Source: Bacteroidota bacterium (lineage in GTDB: Bacteria; Bacteroidota; Bacteroidia; Flavobacteriales; Weeksellaceae). From it: a DNA stretch of 64,000 nt. Made by a program: the position numbers and the translations under genes. The stretch is from the NCBI GenBank assembly GCA_023460855.1, contig JAEWOS010000014.1, forward strand, positions 32,706 through 96,705, written 5' to 3'. Positions within the stretch are counted from its first letter, which is position 1, and each line of letters starts with the position of its first letter. Below are positions 32,890 to 40,428 of this stretch, one piece after another. The notes below the pieces were generated by a model that did no database searches, was not told the origin of the DNA, and was given only the letters and a program-made list of their open reading frames with translations.

Positions 32890-34014
32890 TCAAGTTGTCT
32901 TTCGGTATCGTAAAACGGCCCAAACTATTGAAATAACGCCCATTACTGCGACGACTCCGAAATGCAGAGTGAGATCGCTGAAACTGCTGTTTTTCAGCAT
33001 GATAAGGCGGATTGCTTCTACTCCGTACGTTACAGGATTTGCGTAAGCAATGTATTTTGCCCAGTCGTTCATACTTTCAATCGGTGTGAACAGTCCGCTC
33101 ATCAGAATGAAAATCATCATGAAGAAAAACACGACGAACATTGCCTGTTGCTGCGTTTCGCTGTAGACGGAAACGAGAAGTCCCAAACCGAGGAGCGTGA
33201 TTAGATAAACCGACACGAAAAGGTAGAGCAGAAGGAGGCTTCCCTGCATTTCGATGCCGTAGATGAACACTGTGACGGCCATTCCGATGGTGAATGCAAC
33301 CATGGCTAAAATCCAGAACGGAATGAGTTTTCCGAGGATGAAATCTCGTTTTTTGATTGGCGAAACGTTGATTTGCTCGATGGTGCCGATTTCTTTTTCG
33401 GTAACGATGTTGAGCGCGGTTAAGTATCCGCCGATGAGCGTGACGAGAAATGCGAGAATGCCCGGAACGAGTGAAAGACGGTAATTGTAGTTTTCGTTGA
33501 ACCAGAATTTCGGGATAATTTCCAGACCGGAATTTTTCTGCGCTGCTTCAATCTGCGGTGACATTTTAATCTGAATATCGCGGTTGAAATCCTGAAGAAT
33601 CTGTGCGAGATACGTTGCGGAAAGTCCGGCTTTAGTTCCGTTGATGGCGTTGATTGCGATAAGAACTTTTTCGCTGCCTTCACGAACGGTATTTTTCTCG
33701 AAGTTGTTTGGAATTTCCAGAATGAGGTCTACTTTTTCCTGTTCAACGGCGCGGTACGCAACATTGTAATTCTCGCCGTATTCAATGATTTTGAAATATT
33801 CTGAAGCGGTTACTTTTCGGATCAGCTCTCTTGAATAAGTGGATTTGTCATGATCAACCACGGCAATTTTCACATTCTTTATTTCGAAACTTGCCGCCAA
33901 AGGCAACACCAGCAACTGAACCACCGGCATAATAAATATAATGGCCAATATCGCCGGATTCCTGAAAATCTGCAGGAATTCTTTTCGGATTAATATGGAG
34001 AGTGTTCTGAACAT
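32890..34014 (-). CDS. ABC-2 type transporter permease (YbhR-like)
   Basis: A 374-residue inner-membrane permease: one N-terminal helix (residues 20-40, LAIIFIMPVVQLLVLPLAAS), a periplasmic domain of about 140 residues, then five hydrophobic helices from about 178, with IGTIEQINVSPIKKRDFILG before the core. This is the ABC2_membrane_3 layout of YbhR/YhhJ drug exporters. It is the last gene of the efflux operon and pairs with the neighbouring YbhS-like permease to form the transmembrane part. A short heptad tract lies immediately upstream of its ATG. Confidence 0.9.
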   Translation of the reverse strand: MFRTLSILIRKEFLQIFRNPAILAIIFIMPVVQLLVLPLAASFEIKNVKIAVVDHDKSTYSRELIRKVTASEYFKIIEYGENYNVAYRAVEQEKVDLILEIPNNFEKNTVREGSEKVLIAINAINGTKAGLSATYLAQILQDFNRDIQIKMSPQIEAAQKNSGLEIIPKFWFNENYNYRLSLVPGILAFLVTLIGGYLTALNIVTEKEIGTIEQINVSPIKKRDFILGKLIPFWILAMVAFTIGMAVTVFIYGIEMQGSLLLLYLFVSVYLITLLGLGLLVSVYSETQQQAMFVVFFFMMIFILMSGLFTPIESMNDWAKYIAYANPVTYGVEAIRLIMLKNSSFSDLTLHFGVVAVMGVISIVWAVLRYRKTT

Positions 34015-34019
34015 TTGTT

Positions 34020-34048
34020 TAATTGAAAGTTGAAAATGGAAAGCTAAA
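34020..34048 (-). repeat. heptad repeat tract between the two permease genes
   Basis: Units on the plus strand are TAATTGA, AAGTTGA, AAATGGA, AAGCTAA, in strict 7-base steps; on the minus (coding) strand this is the TTTCAAC orientation just before the downstream gene's start. Confidence 0.6.
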
Positions 34049-34065
34049 AATTCTATTTCTAACCA

Positions 34066-35166
34066 TTATTCCAACCGTACTTTAAATTTTTTCACAGCGA
34101 GACCGAAGAGCAGGAACATCATTCCGGTGAGTAACAGAATATGTATCCAGATCACTTCAATTCCGGTTCCTTTAATCATGAGGTTTTTTACAATTTCATA
34201 GTACCATTTTGCGGGAATGACGTTTCCGATCACCTGGAGTGGAACGGGCATATTTTCGATCGGGAACATAAATCCGCTCAACATTACTGTTGGAAGCATT
34301 GTTCCGACCAATGAAATCAGCATTGCATTCTGTTGAGAATCAGTGAGAATTGAAATCAGAATTCCAATCAGCAAATTGGTGATAATGAAAATGATACTCA
34401 CAAAAAACAGCAGAAAAATATTTCCTTTAATCGGTAAATCCAGAAGCGTAACACTCAGAACTACAATGGAAAACAGAATTATCATGGCCAAAATAAAATA
34501 CGGAATTGCTTTGGCGAGAATAATTACAGCAGGTTTCATCGGAGAAACGAGGAGAACTTCCATGGTTCCGGTTTCCTTTTCGCGAACGATGGCAATTGCG
34601 GTCATCAACACGCAGATAATCAGAAGAATTAAAGCCATTACGCCGGGAACAAAATTCGGTGCGCCTTTAAGTTGTGGATTGTACAGCATTCGGATTTCCG
34701 GCTGAATTCCGGTTGCGCTCTGCATGGCTGACTGTCCATAAAAATCCATCACAATATTCGCCATGAAACTGTAAATCTGATTCGCAAAATTGATGTCGGT
34801 TCCGTCGGTAATCAGTTGGAGCTGCGTTTTTTTTCCTGAAGTTAAGTTTTCAGAAAAATCATCGGGAATCACCATGACCATTCGAATCTGTCCGGTTTTG
34901 AAAGCGTCTTCTGCTTCGTTGATGGATTTCAGATTCCGGTCAATATCAAAAAACTGGTTGGAATTTATTTTCGTAATCAGTTCTGTGGAATTCGGAGATT
35001 TGTCGTAGTCGAGGATTCCGATTTTTGTGTTTTTTACTTCTGTACTCAGCGCAAAACCAAACAGCAGCACCTGCACAATCGGCATTCCGAAAAGGATGAG
35101 TAAAGTTCTTCTGTCACGCAAAACGTGATAGAATTCTTTTCGTACAAAGGTTAATAGCTGTTTCAC
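34066..35166 (-). CDS. ABC-2 type transporter permease (YbhS-like)
   Basis: A 366-residue paralogue of the downstream permease with the same plan: an N-terminal helix (TLLILFGMPIVQVLLFGFAL), a large periplasmic loop, then helices from about 180, including TGTMEVLLVSPMKPAVIILAK. The start is GTG at 35166. It is predicted to heterodimerise with the YbhR-like permease and carry drugs or cations outward with the two ATPases below. It lies just downstream of the four-helix-bundle cassette. Confidence 0.9.
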   Translation of the reverse strand: MKQLLTFVRKEFYHVLRDRRTLLILFGMPIVQVLLFGFALSTEVKNTKIGILDYDKSPNSTELITKINSNQFFDIDRNLKSINEAEDAFKTGQIRMVMVIPDDFSENLTSGKKTQLQLITDGTDINFANQIYSFMANIVMDFYGQSAMQSATGIQPEIRMLYNPQLKGAPNFVPGVMALILLIICVLMTAIAIVREKETGTMEVLLVSPMKPAVIILAKAIPYFILAMIILFSIVVLSVTLLDLPIKGNIFLLFFVSIIFIITNLLIGILISILTDSQQNAMLISLVGTMLPTVMLSGFMFPIENMPVPLQVIGNVIPAKWYYEIVKNLMIKGTGIEVIWIHILLLTGMMFLLFGLAVKKFKVRLE

Positions 35167-35173
35167 TTAAACT

Positions 35174-35206
35174 AATTGATAATTGAAAATTGAAAGTTGA
35201 AAATGA
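35174..35206 (-). repeat. heptad repeat tract, left border of the four-helix-bundle cassette
   Basis: Plus-strand units ATTGATA, ATTGAAA, ATTGAAA, GTTGAAA in 7-base steps. It contains the 20-base sequence GAAAATTGAAAGTTGAAAAT at 35185-35204, whose exact inverted copy is at 35582-35601. Confidence 0.75.
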
Positions 35207-35601
35207 TTACTTTCCTAATGTTTCTTTTGTTGTTTTTACAATTTTTGCAAGCAGTTTTATCATTTCAACTGCATCATTTCTGATTGATTCGTATTCTTTA
35301 TCGGAGATAAAATCGCCTTTATTCAAAAGCAGCAACCAATATTCAGATTCGTTGGCTTCTTTAAGAGCGATATTCATTTTGCTCAGAAAATCGGCTTTCG
35401 ATTGGGCATGTTCAGCTTCGCGAATCAACGCACCAACTGCGGTTCCACTTCTTAACATTTGTTTTGAAAGAATGAATTCTTTTCTTTCATCAACAAGCAG
35501 TTTATATAATTTTATTAAACGAATAGAAAATTCTATCGATTTTTCTGCAACTAAATTATTTTTCATGTCTTTGCTTTTTCAATTTTCAACTTTCAATTTT
35601 C
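35185..35601 (-). mobile_element. putative cassette: four-helix-bundle gene between 20-bp inverted repeats
   Basis: A 417-bp unit formed by perfect 20-bp inverted repeats (35185-35204 and 35582-35601) enclosing a single 119-codon gene. The left repeat ends two bases before the gene's stop codon and the right one starts 15 bases before its ATG. The unit splits an efflux operon between an ATPase gene and its permease genes. No transposase, integrase or obvious target duplication is present. Calling it mobile is an inference from position and repeat symmetry. Confidence 0.45.
35207..35566 (-). CDS. four helix bundle protein (S23/23S rRNA intervening-sequence family)
   Basis: A 119-residue all-helical protein. 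The family pattern is plain: an N-terminal SIEFSIRLIKLYKLL helix, LSKQMLRSGTAVGALIREAE, a KADFLSKMNIALKEANESEY helix and a final YESIRNDAVEMIKLLAKIVK helix. Members were first seen in intervening sequences of spirochaete 23S rRNA genes; the related Avd protein serves diversity-generating retroelements. They form pentameric barrels that bind nucleic acid in the Avd case. Nothing links it to transport, and its position inside the operon between inverted repeats suggests insertion. ATG at 35566 is the natural start. Confidence 0.88.
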   Translation of the reverse strand: MKNNLVAEKSIEFSIRLIKLYKLLVDERKEFILSKQMLRSGTAVGALIREAEHAQSKADFLSKMNIALKEANESEYWLLLLNKGDFISDKEYESIRNDAVEMIKLLAKIVKTTKETLGK

Positions 35602-35603
35602 CA
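35573..35603 (-). repeat. heptad repeat tract, right border of the four-helix-bundle cassette
   Basis: Plus-strand units TTTTCAA, TTTTCAA, CTTTCAA, TTTTCCA in 7-base steps, inverted relative to the tract at 35174-35206. It ends directly beside the ATPase stop codon. Confidence 0.75.
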
Positions 35604-36356
35604 TTACTCGAGACGTTTCGCTCCTCTTGCGAGTTGATAAAATACATCATCCATACTGTCGGTTTCAAACTGTTTTTTCAGGTTTGAAGGAGAATCCAGC
35701 GCTGCAATTTTTCCGTCCACCATAATCGAAACGCGGTCGCAATATTCTGCTTCATCCATGTAATGCGTCGTTACGAAAATCGTAATTCCGCGGTCAGCTG
35801 CATCGTAAATCAGGTTCCAGAACTGCCTTCTCGTAACGGGATCAACGCCGCCGGTTGGTTCGTCCAGGAAAACAATTTCCGGATTGTGAAAAATTGCCAC
35901 CGAAAAAGCCAGTTTCTGTTTCCAACCCAACGGAAGTTCGGAAACGAGTTTGTTTTTCTCATTTTCCAGTCCGAGTTTTTGAATGAGTTCTGCGCTTTTT
36001 TCTTTGAGTTCCTTTCTTCCGATTCCGTAGATTCCGCCGAAGAATTCCAGATTTTCTTTCACTGTCAGATTTCCGTACAGTGAAAATTTCTGACTCATAT
36101 AACCGATATTTTTCTTGATGTTTTCGGTTTCTTTGTAAACATCAAATCCGGCAACAGTAGCGTTTCCTGCAGTAGGAACCGAAAGTCCACAGAACATTCT
36201 CATCGCTGTTGTTTTTCCGGCTCCGTTTGCTCCGAGAAATCCGAAAATTTCGCCTTTGCTCACTTCAAAACTGATGTGATCAACCGCAGTGAAATCTCCA
36301 AAAACTTTGGTGATGTTTTCGGCTTTTATCGCAATATTTCGTTCTGTCGTTTTCAT
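35604..36356 (-). CDS. ABC transporter ATP-binding protein (YbhF C-terminal half equivalent)
   Basis: A 250-residue ATPase from the ATG at 36356; the upstream TTG at 36368 lies in a heptad tract. Walker A is GANGAGKT (42-49), Walker B IVFLDE (161-166) and the H-loop His is intact (H198 in TTHYMDEAEYCDR). The signature motif is degenerate: LPLGW at 141-145 instead of LSGGQ. Its partner ATPase has the opposite defect. In E. coli both halves are fused in YbhF. With the two permeases it drives export. Confidence 0.93.
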   Translation of the reverse strand: MKTTERNIAIKAENITKVFGDFTAVDHISFEVSKGEIFGFLGANGAGKTTAMRMFCGLSVPTAGNATVAGFDVYKETENIKKNIGYMSQKFSLYGNLTVKENLEFFGGIYGIGRKELKEKSAELIQKLGLENEKNKLVSELPLGWKQKLAFSVAIFHNPEIVFLDEPTGGVDPVTRRQFWNLIYDAADRGITIFVTTHYMDEAEYCDRVSIMVDGKIAALDSPSNLKKQFETDSMDDVFYQLARGAKRLE

Positions 36357-36415
36357 TTCAACTCTCAACTCTCAACTCTTCATTCTCAATAGTCAACTGT
36401 CAATTCTCCACTGTT
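36355..36415 (-). repeat. heptad repeat tract spanning the junction of the two ATPase genes
   Basis: On the plus strand: TCAACTC three times, TTCATTC, TCAATAG, TCAACTG, TCAATTC, TCCACTG, all in 7-base register. It encodes the last residues of the upstream ATPase (GELTVDY and its TGA stop) and fills the whole spacer to the next ATG. Confidence 0.8.
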
Positions 36416-37333
36416 CGAAAGTAATCGGATAAAACTGTCTTCAATTGTGGCTTTTGATTCTTTGATGTCGATATTTTCAAACCCTTTTTCTCTTAAATAA
36501 GTTTCAACTTCAGCTAAACTAAGTTCTTCGTTTTGATTAATAGTGATGTGGACAAATTCACCGAACGCATATACATTTTTCTTTTGTGGAAAGGTTTCAA
36601 GTGCTTTCAGGACGTCTGAAGTTCTTCCGGCTTTTATTTCAAGAAGTAAGTCAGGGAAGGAGTTGCTGATTTTTTCGGGAGTGTCGATCTGAAGGATTTT
36701 TCCGTTCTGAATGAGTGCAATGCGGTCGCACAAAGAAGCTTCATCCATGTAAGGCGTTGCAACGACCATTGTAATTCCCTGATTTTTCAGTCGTTTCAGC
36801 ATTTCCCAGAATTCCTTTCTTGAAACGGGATCAACTCCGGTTGTTGGTTCGTCCAGGAATAAAACTTTTGGTTTGTGAATCAGCGCGCAGCATAAAGCCA
36901 GTTTCTGTTTCATACCGCCGGAAAGTTGGCCTGCTTTTCTGTTTTTAAACGGCTCAATCTGAATATAAATATCCCTGATTAAATCGTAGTTTTCCTGAAT
37001 TGTTGTATTGAAAACGCTCGCAAAAAATTCCAGATTTTCTTCGACCGACAAATCCTGATACAGCGAAAATCTTCCCGGCATATAACCCAGAATCTTGCGG
37101 ATTTCCTTGTAATCTTTCACCATATCCAGATTTTCAATGCTTGCAGAACCGGTGTCCGGCAAAATTACCGTAGTCAGCATTCTGAAAATTGAAGTTTTTC
37201 CGGCACCGTCGGGACCGATTAAACCAAAGATTTCGCCATGATCCACATCAAAACTCACGCTGTCCACCGCAAGAACTTTATCTTTTTTCTTGCCGTAGGT
37301 TTTGGTGAGATTATTTACAAGGATGGACTTCAT
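36386..37333 (-). CDS. ABC transporter ATP-binding protein (YbhF N-terminal half equivalent)
   Basis: A 315-residue ATPase. Walker A is GPDGAGKT (40-47), the signature LSGGMKQ (137-143) is canonical and Walker B is VLFLDE (157-162), but the H-loop His is replaced by Pro (P194 in VATPYMDEA). The C-terminal 80 residues (after about 230) form the accessory domain seen in YbhF. Combined with the next ATPase, the composite sites would be one normal and one inactive. The last seven codons and stop lie in a heptad tract. Confidence 0.93.
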   Translation of the reverse strand: MKSILVNNLTKTYGKKKDKVLAVDSVSFDVDHGEIFGLIGPDGAGKTSIFRMLTTVILPDTGSASIENLDMVKDYKEIRKILGYMPGRFSLYQDLSVEENLEFFASVFNTTIQENYDLIRDIYIQIEPFKNRKAGQLSGGMKQKLALCCALIHKPKVLFLDEPTTGVDPVSRKEFWEMLKRLKNQGITMVVATPYMDEASLCDRIALIQNGKILQIDTPEKISNSFPDLLLEIKAGRTSDVLKALETFPQKKNVYAFGEFVHITINQNEELSLAEVETYLREKGFENIDIKESKATIEDSFIRLLSNSGELTVDY

Positions 37334-37371
37334 ATAATTGAAAATTGAAAGTGGAAAATTGAAAATTACTT
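37334..37371 (-). repeat. heptad repeat tract upstream of the first ATPase gene
   Basis: Plus-strand units ATAATTG, AAAATTG, AAAGTGG, AAAATTG, AAAATTA in 7-base steps, directly before the ATG on the minus strand. Confidence 0.7.
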
Positions 37372-37428
37372 TTCCGGGTTTTTAGTTTTTGTTTTTCAGT
37401 TTATTATCATCATCATATTTAGGCAGTC

Positions 37429-37467
37429 AGTTATTCACTTTCAACTGTTAATTTTTAATTTTCAATT
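37429..37467 (-). repeat. heptad repeat tract at the adaptor gene's 3' end
   Basis: Plus-strand units TTCACTT, TCAACTG, TTAATTT, TTAATTT, TCAATTG, inverted relative to the tract at 37334-37371, with about 57 bases between them and no gene. The adaptor's TGA stop lies within it. Confidence 0.7.
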
Positions 37468-38436
37468 GAATTTAACGTCTCCGTACATTCCGATTTTCAG
37501 GAAACCGTCATTTTTCACGTGAATTTTTGCAGCATAAACCAGGTTGGCTCTTTCGTTTTTCGTCTGAATGGTTTTTGGTGTAAATTCCGCTTTGGAACTG
37601 ATCCAGTAAACCGTTCCCGGAAGTTCTTTCGTATTTCCGTCGCCCGCATCAATCAGAACTTTTACTTTCTGTCCGATTTTTACTTTCGCAAGCTGATCTC
37701 CTGTAATGTAGGTTTTCAAAGTCATCAGATCCAGACTTGCAATTTTGAAAATCGGTTTTCCAACCGTTGCAAATTCCCCTTGGTTGGAATATTTATTCAG
37801 AACCATACCGGAAATCGGACTTTCAATAGTATTGTTTTTCAGCTGTTCGTCAATCAGTTCCACACGTTTTTCGGTTGGTTTTCTTTCACTTAAAACCGCA
37901 CGGTTTTGAATGGAAATATTTTCCTTCGCTGCCGAAATCTGCTGATTCAAGGTTGAAAGTTGTGTTTGAGCCGCCGAAATCTGTTTCTGAAATACATCGA
38001 CCTGTCCGTTCGCATCGTCTAGCTGTTTTCTTGTTGCGGCATCGGCTTTTACCAAATTTGCGGTTCTGTTTCTTTCACGGACGGCATTCTGCAACTGTTC
38101 CTGCAAGACGGAAATATTGGCGCGCTGAGAATTGATCTGCGACTGCAAAACCTGAATCTGTGGCGTAGCAGAATTTGTTTTTTGCTCGATGGCTCCGATG
38201 GTGGCTTCAATCTGTTCTTTCTGCAGTTCCACACTTTTCGGATCGATGATTCCCACTTTTTGATTTTCGGAAAGTTGCTGTCCTTCCTCAACATTCAGTT
38301 TGAGAATTGTTCCGTTGGCTTTTGCGGTAACCATCACTTCATCGGCTTCGAAAGTTCCGGAAGCATCGTAATCGCCGTCGGAATTGTTGCAGGAAAAAAC
38401 CAAAAGAGCGAGTAGAGGGAAAATATATTTTTTCAT
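37462..38436 (-). CDS. HlyD-family efflux adaptor lipoprotein (YbhG-like)
   Basis: A 324-residue periplasmic adaptor linking the inner-membrane transporter to the outer-membrane channel. A lipoprotein signal ends in LLVFSC (Cys 16), so it is anchored by lipid. The biotinyl-lipoyl-like first half (TILKLNVEEGQQLSENQKVG) is followed by a long coiled coil (about 70-195), then IESPISGMVLNKYSNQGEFA and a beta-barrel domain. The E. coli counterpart is YbhG. The ATG at 38436 is chosen from the signal; in-frame upstream codons are heptad repeats. Confidence 0.9.
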   Translation of the reverse strand: MKKYIFPLLALLVFSCNNSDGDYDASGTFEADEVMVTAKANGTILKLNVEEGQQLSENQKVGIIDPKSVELQKEQIEATIGAIEQKTNSATPQIQVLQSQINSQRANISVLQEQLQNAVRERNRTANLVKADAATRKQLDDANGQVDVFQKQISAAQTQLSTLNQQISAAKENISIQNRAVLSERKPTEKRVELIDEQLKNNTIESPISGMVLNKYSNQGEFATVGKPIFKIASLDLMTLKTYITGDQLAKVKIGQKVKVLIDAGDGNTKELPGTVYWISSKAEFTPKTIQTKNERANLVYAAKIHVKNDGFLKIGMYGDVKFN

Positions 38437-38449
38437 AACAGTGGTCTGT

Positions 38450-38523
38450 AATTCGTTGTTGGTTGTCGGTTGATGGTTGTCGGTTTTAATCATTTTCAAC
38501 TCTCAACTTTCAATTTTCAATTG
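38450..38523 (-). repeat. heptad repeat tract between the TolC-like and adaptor genes
   Basis: Two unit types in 7-base register on the plus strand: TTGTTGG, TTGTCGG, TTGATGG, TTGTCGG (38456-38483), then CATTTTC, AACTCTC, AACTTTC, AATTTTC. The TolC-like gene's TGA stop lies in the last part. Confidence 0.75.
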
Positions 38524-39776
38524 TTTAGTTGTGCTTTAAGATTATATTGAGTCAACAAAAGCTGTATTTCGTGAAGGATTTTCTGATTTCTTGCGCGGTC
38601 GAGTTCGTTGAGTTCGCGGAGATACTCGCTTGTTGTGATGACGCCGTTATCGAGCTGCGCTTTTGAAGAGGTCAGAATGCTTTCTCGAAGCGCTATCAGT
38701 TCAGAATCTTTGTCAATGAGTTGTTGGATTTTTTCCAGTTCGTTATTGTTCTGCAGCGTCTGAAACTGTTGGTTGAACAGAAAATTTTCTCTCTGCACAT
38801 CCGCTTCCTGCTGCTGCAAATTTAATAGAGCTAGATCATTCTTCTTCGTGTAAAATCCGGTAATCGGAATGTTTAAACGAACGCCGCCAATGTAAAACAC
38901 ATCAAATTCGTTTCGCAGCATATTGAAGCCCGGTTTTCCGTAACCGCCCTGAAAAAATGCACCAAGTTTGGGTAAATTCTTTGAATTAAGAATGGATTTC
39001 TGAGTTTCCAACGCCTGTTTCTGCAAATCGAAAAGTTTCAGTTCGGATCGGTTGTTTTCGCTGTTGACGATAAGCTGTTCCGGTTTTTGGAGTGTTGCGT
39101 TTTTGTCGATTGGTTGATTAATGAAAACTGAAAGCATATCCAGAAAACTTTGTTTCACGTTCTGAAGTTCAATCTGTTTCTGTTCCAGATTGATCAGTTG
39201 TGCTTTCAGAACATCTACATTGCTTCGCAGAATGACACCGTTTTTCAGTTGGGCATCTGCTTTTTTCAACGCATTTTGTATATCGGTTTTTGTGAGTTCA
39301 GTCTGTTCAATCTGTTCATCGGTTTGTAGTGCGCCAAAATACATCTGGTTGATTCTTTCCTCCAGTTTATCGGTTTCCACTTCGGTTTTCTGCTTCTCGA
39401 TTTCCGAATTGATTTCTGCCATTTTTTTCTGATTGGAGATCATTCCGCCATCATAAATCGTCTGCTGAACATCTGCGTAAACTTTGTACTGATCTTTACT
39501 CAACGGCTCAACGGTCATATTCGGAAGCTGTATTGGAAGTTCGGTAACTTCATTTTGGTAAGTAGCCTGTCCGACAATATTGATTTGAGGAAGCCAGCCT
39601 TTTGAAGCATTTTCAATATTGTACTGTTTTGTTTTTGTGATTAAATCGTGGCGTTTGATGAGTGGATAATTCTGTTTCGCCAAATCATAAACCTGATCTA
39701 AAGTCAGTGTTTGCTGTCCGAACATCATTCCGGAAAGAAAAAGCAAAAACGCAATTATGGGATTTGATTTTTTCAT
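38517..39776 (-). CDS. TolC family outer-membrane efflux protein
   Basis: A 419-residue outer-membrane channel protein. The signal peptide MKKSNPIIAFLLFLSGMMFG is followed by two repeats of the TolC fold with long helices (for example QYNIENASKGWLPQINIVGQ opening the first barrel strand region, and the NKILHEIQLLLTQYNLKAQL end). It completes the tripartite pump with the adaptor and ABC transporter. The frame opens upstream, but ATG at 39776 is chosen from the signal peptide and lies two bases after the TetR stop, so regulator and pump are one transcript. Confidence 0.92.
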   Translation of the reverse strand: MKKSNPIIAFLLFLSGMMFGQQTLTLDQVYDLAKQNYPLIKRHDLITKTKQYNIENASKGWLPQINIVGQATYQNEVTELPIQLPNMTVEPLSKDQYKVYADVQQTIYDGGMISNQKKMAEINSEIEKQKTEVETDKLEERINQMYFGALQTDEQIEQTELTKTDIQNALKKADAQLKNGVILRSNVDVLKAQLINLEQKQIELQNVKQSFLDMLSVFINQPIDKNATLQKPEQLIVNSENNRSELKLFDLQKQALETQKSILNSKNLPKLGAFFQGGYGKPGFNMLRNEFDVFYIGGVRLNIPITGFYTKKNDLALLNLQQQEADVQRENFLFNQQFQTLQNNNELEKIQQLIDKDSELIALRESILTSSKAQLDNGVITTSEYLRELNELDRARNQKILHEIQLLLTQYNLKAQLNN

Positions 39777-39778
39777 CA

Positions 39779-40378
39779 CTAACTGTTTAATAAGGTTTTG
39801 ATCCATACAGGAATGAGTTTCCGGCGTTCTTCAATGAAGATTTCAAAACTTTGCTGATCGAAAATTCCAAATTTTTTGAAAACCGGACTTGTTACGAAAG
39901 GAAAGATCGTAAGCGAAAGAAAATTCACCAAAAAATGAAGCGGATTGATATGTGGATTTTTCTCCGAAATCTGCTGAAGCATGGTTGATTCTTTCAGAAC
40001 TTCTTCAAGCGGAAGTGCACTTTGAATTCCGGAATTTCCTTTCTGAATTTCGCTGATGACAAAAAGTGGAAGATTCGGATTTTCTTTCAGAAGATCGATA
40101 TATTTGTTGGTCGCCAAATCAATTTTGGTTTCCAGTGTTGTGTTTTCAGCGATCAGAATCGGTAGAATAGAGCCGAACATCTGCTGAATCTTTTCGAGCA
40201 TGATTTTCTCAAACAATTTTTCCTTGCTTCTGAAATAGTAGTTGAGAAGCGCAAGATTAATTCCTGCCTCTTCTGCAATATCGCGTGTTCTTGTACCGGA
40301 ATATCCTTTTTCCGTAAAGACTTTCGCCGCAGCGGAAAGGATTTTTTCTTCGGTGGAAAGATCTTTTTCTTTGGTCAT
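39779..40378 (-). CDS. TetR/AcrR family transcriptional regulator (CecR-like position)
   Basis: A 199-residue repressor-type regulator. The N-terminal helix-turn-helix is typical: EEKILSAAAKVFTEKGYSGT, RDIAEEAGINLALLNYYFRSKEKLF. The C-terminal ligand domain is helical with no assignable ligand. It is the first gene of the efflux operon, as CecR (YbiH) is for ybhGFSR in E. coli, so autoregulation and control of the pump are likely. A palindrome overlapping the -33 element at 40414-40441 is a candidate operator. Confidence 0.9.
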   Translation of the reverse strand: MTKEKDLSTEEKILSAAAKVFTEKGYSGTRTRDIAEEAGINLALLNYYFRSKEKLFEKIMLEKIQQMFGSILPILIAENTTLETKIDLATNKYIDLLKENPNLPLFVISEIQKGNSGIQSALPLEEVLKESTMLQQISEKNPHINPLHFLVNFLSLTIFPFVTSPVFKKFGIFDQQSFEIFIEERRKLIPVWIKTLLNS

Positions 40379-40395
40379 TTCTCTGAATTCTTTGA

Positions 40396-40428
40396 CAAAG
40401 TTAAAACAATTATTTTGATTTAAACAAA
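40396..40428 (-). promoter_or_regulatory. efflux operon promoter
   Basis: On the minus strand TTTG (40428-40425), a 21-base spacer and TAACTTTG (40403-40396), 17 bases before the TetR ATG. Confidence 0.65.

Noticed and set aside
34020..38523. CRISPR array
   Set aside because: The repeats are 7-base tandem units without unique spacers of constant length, and no cas genes are present.
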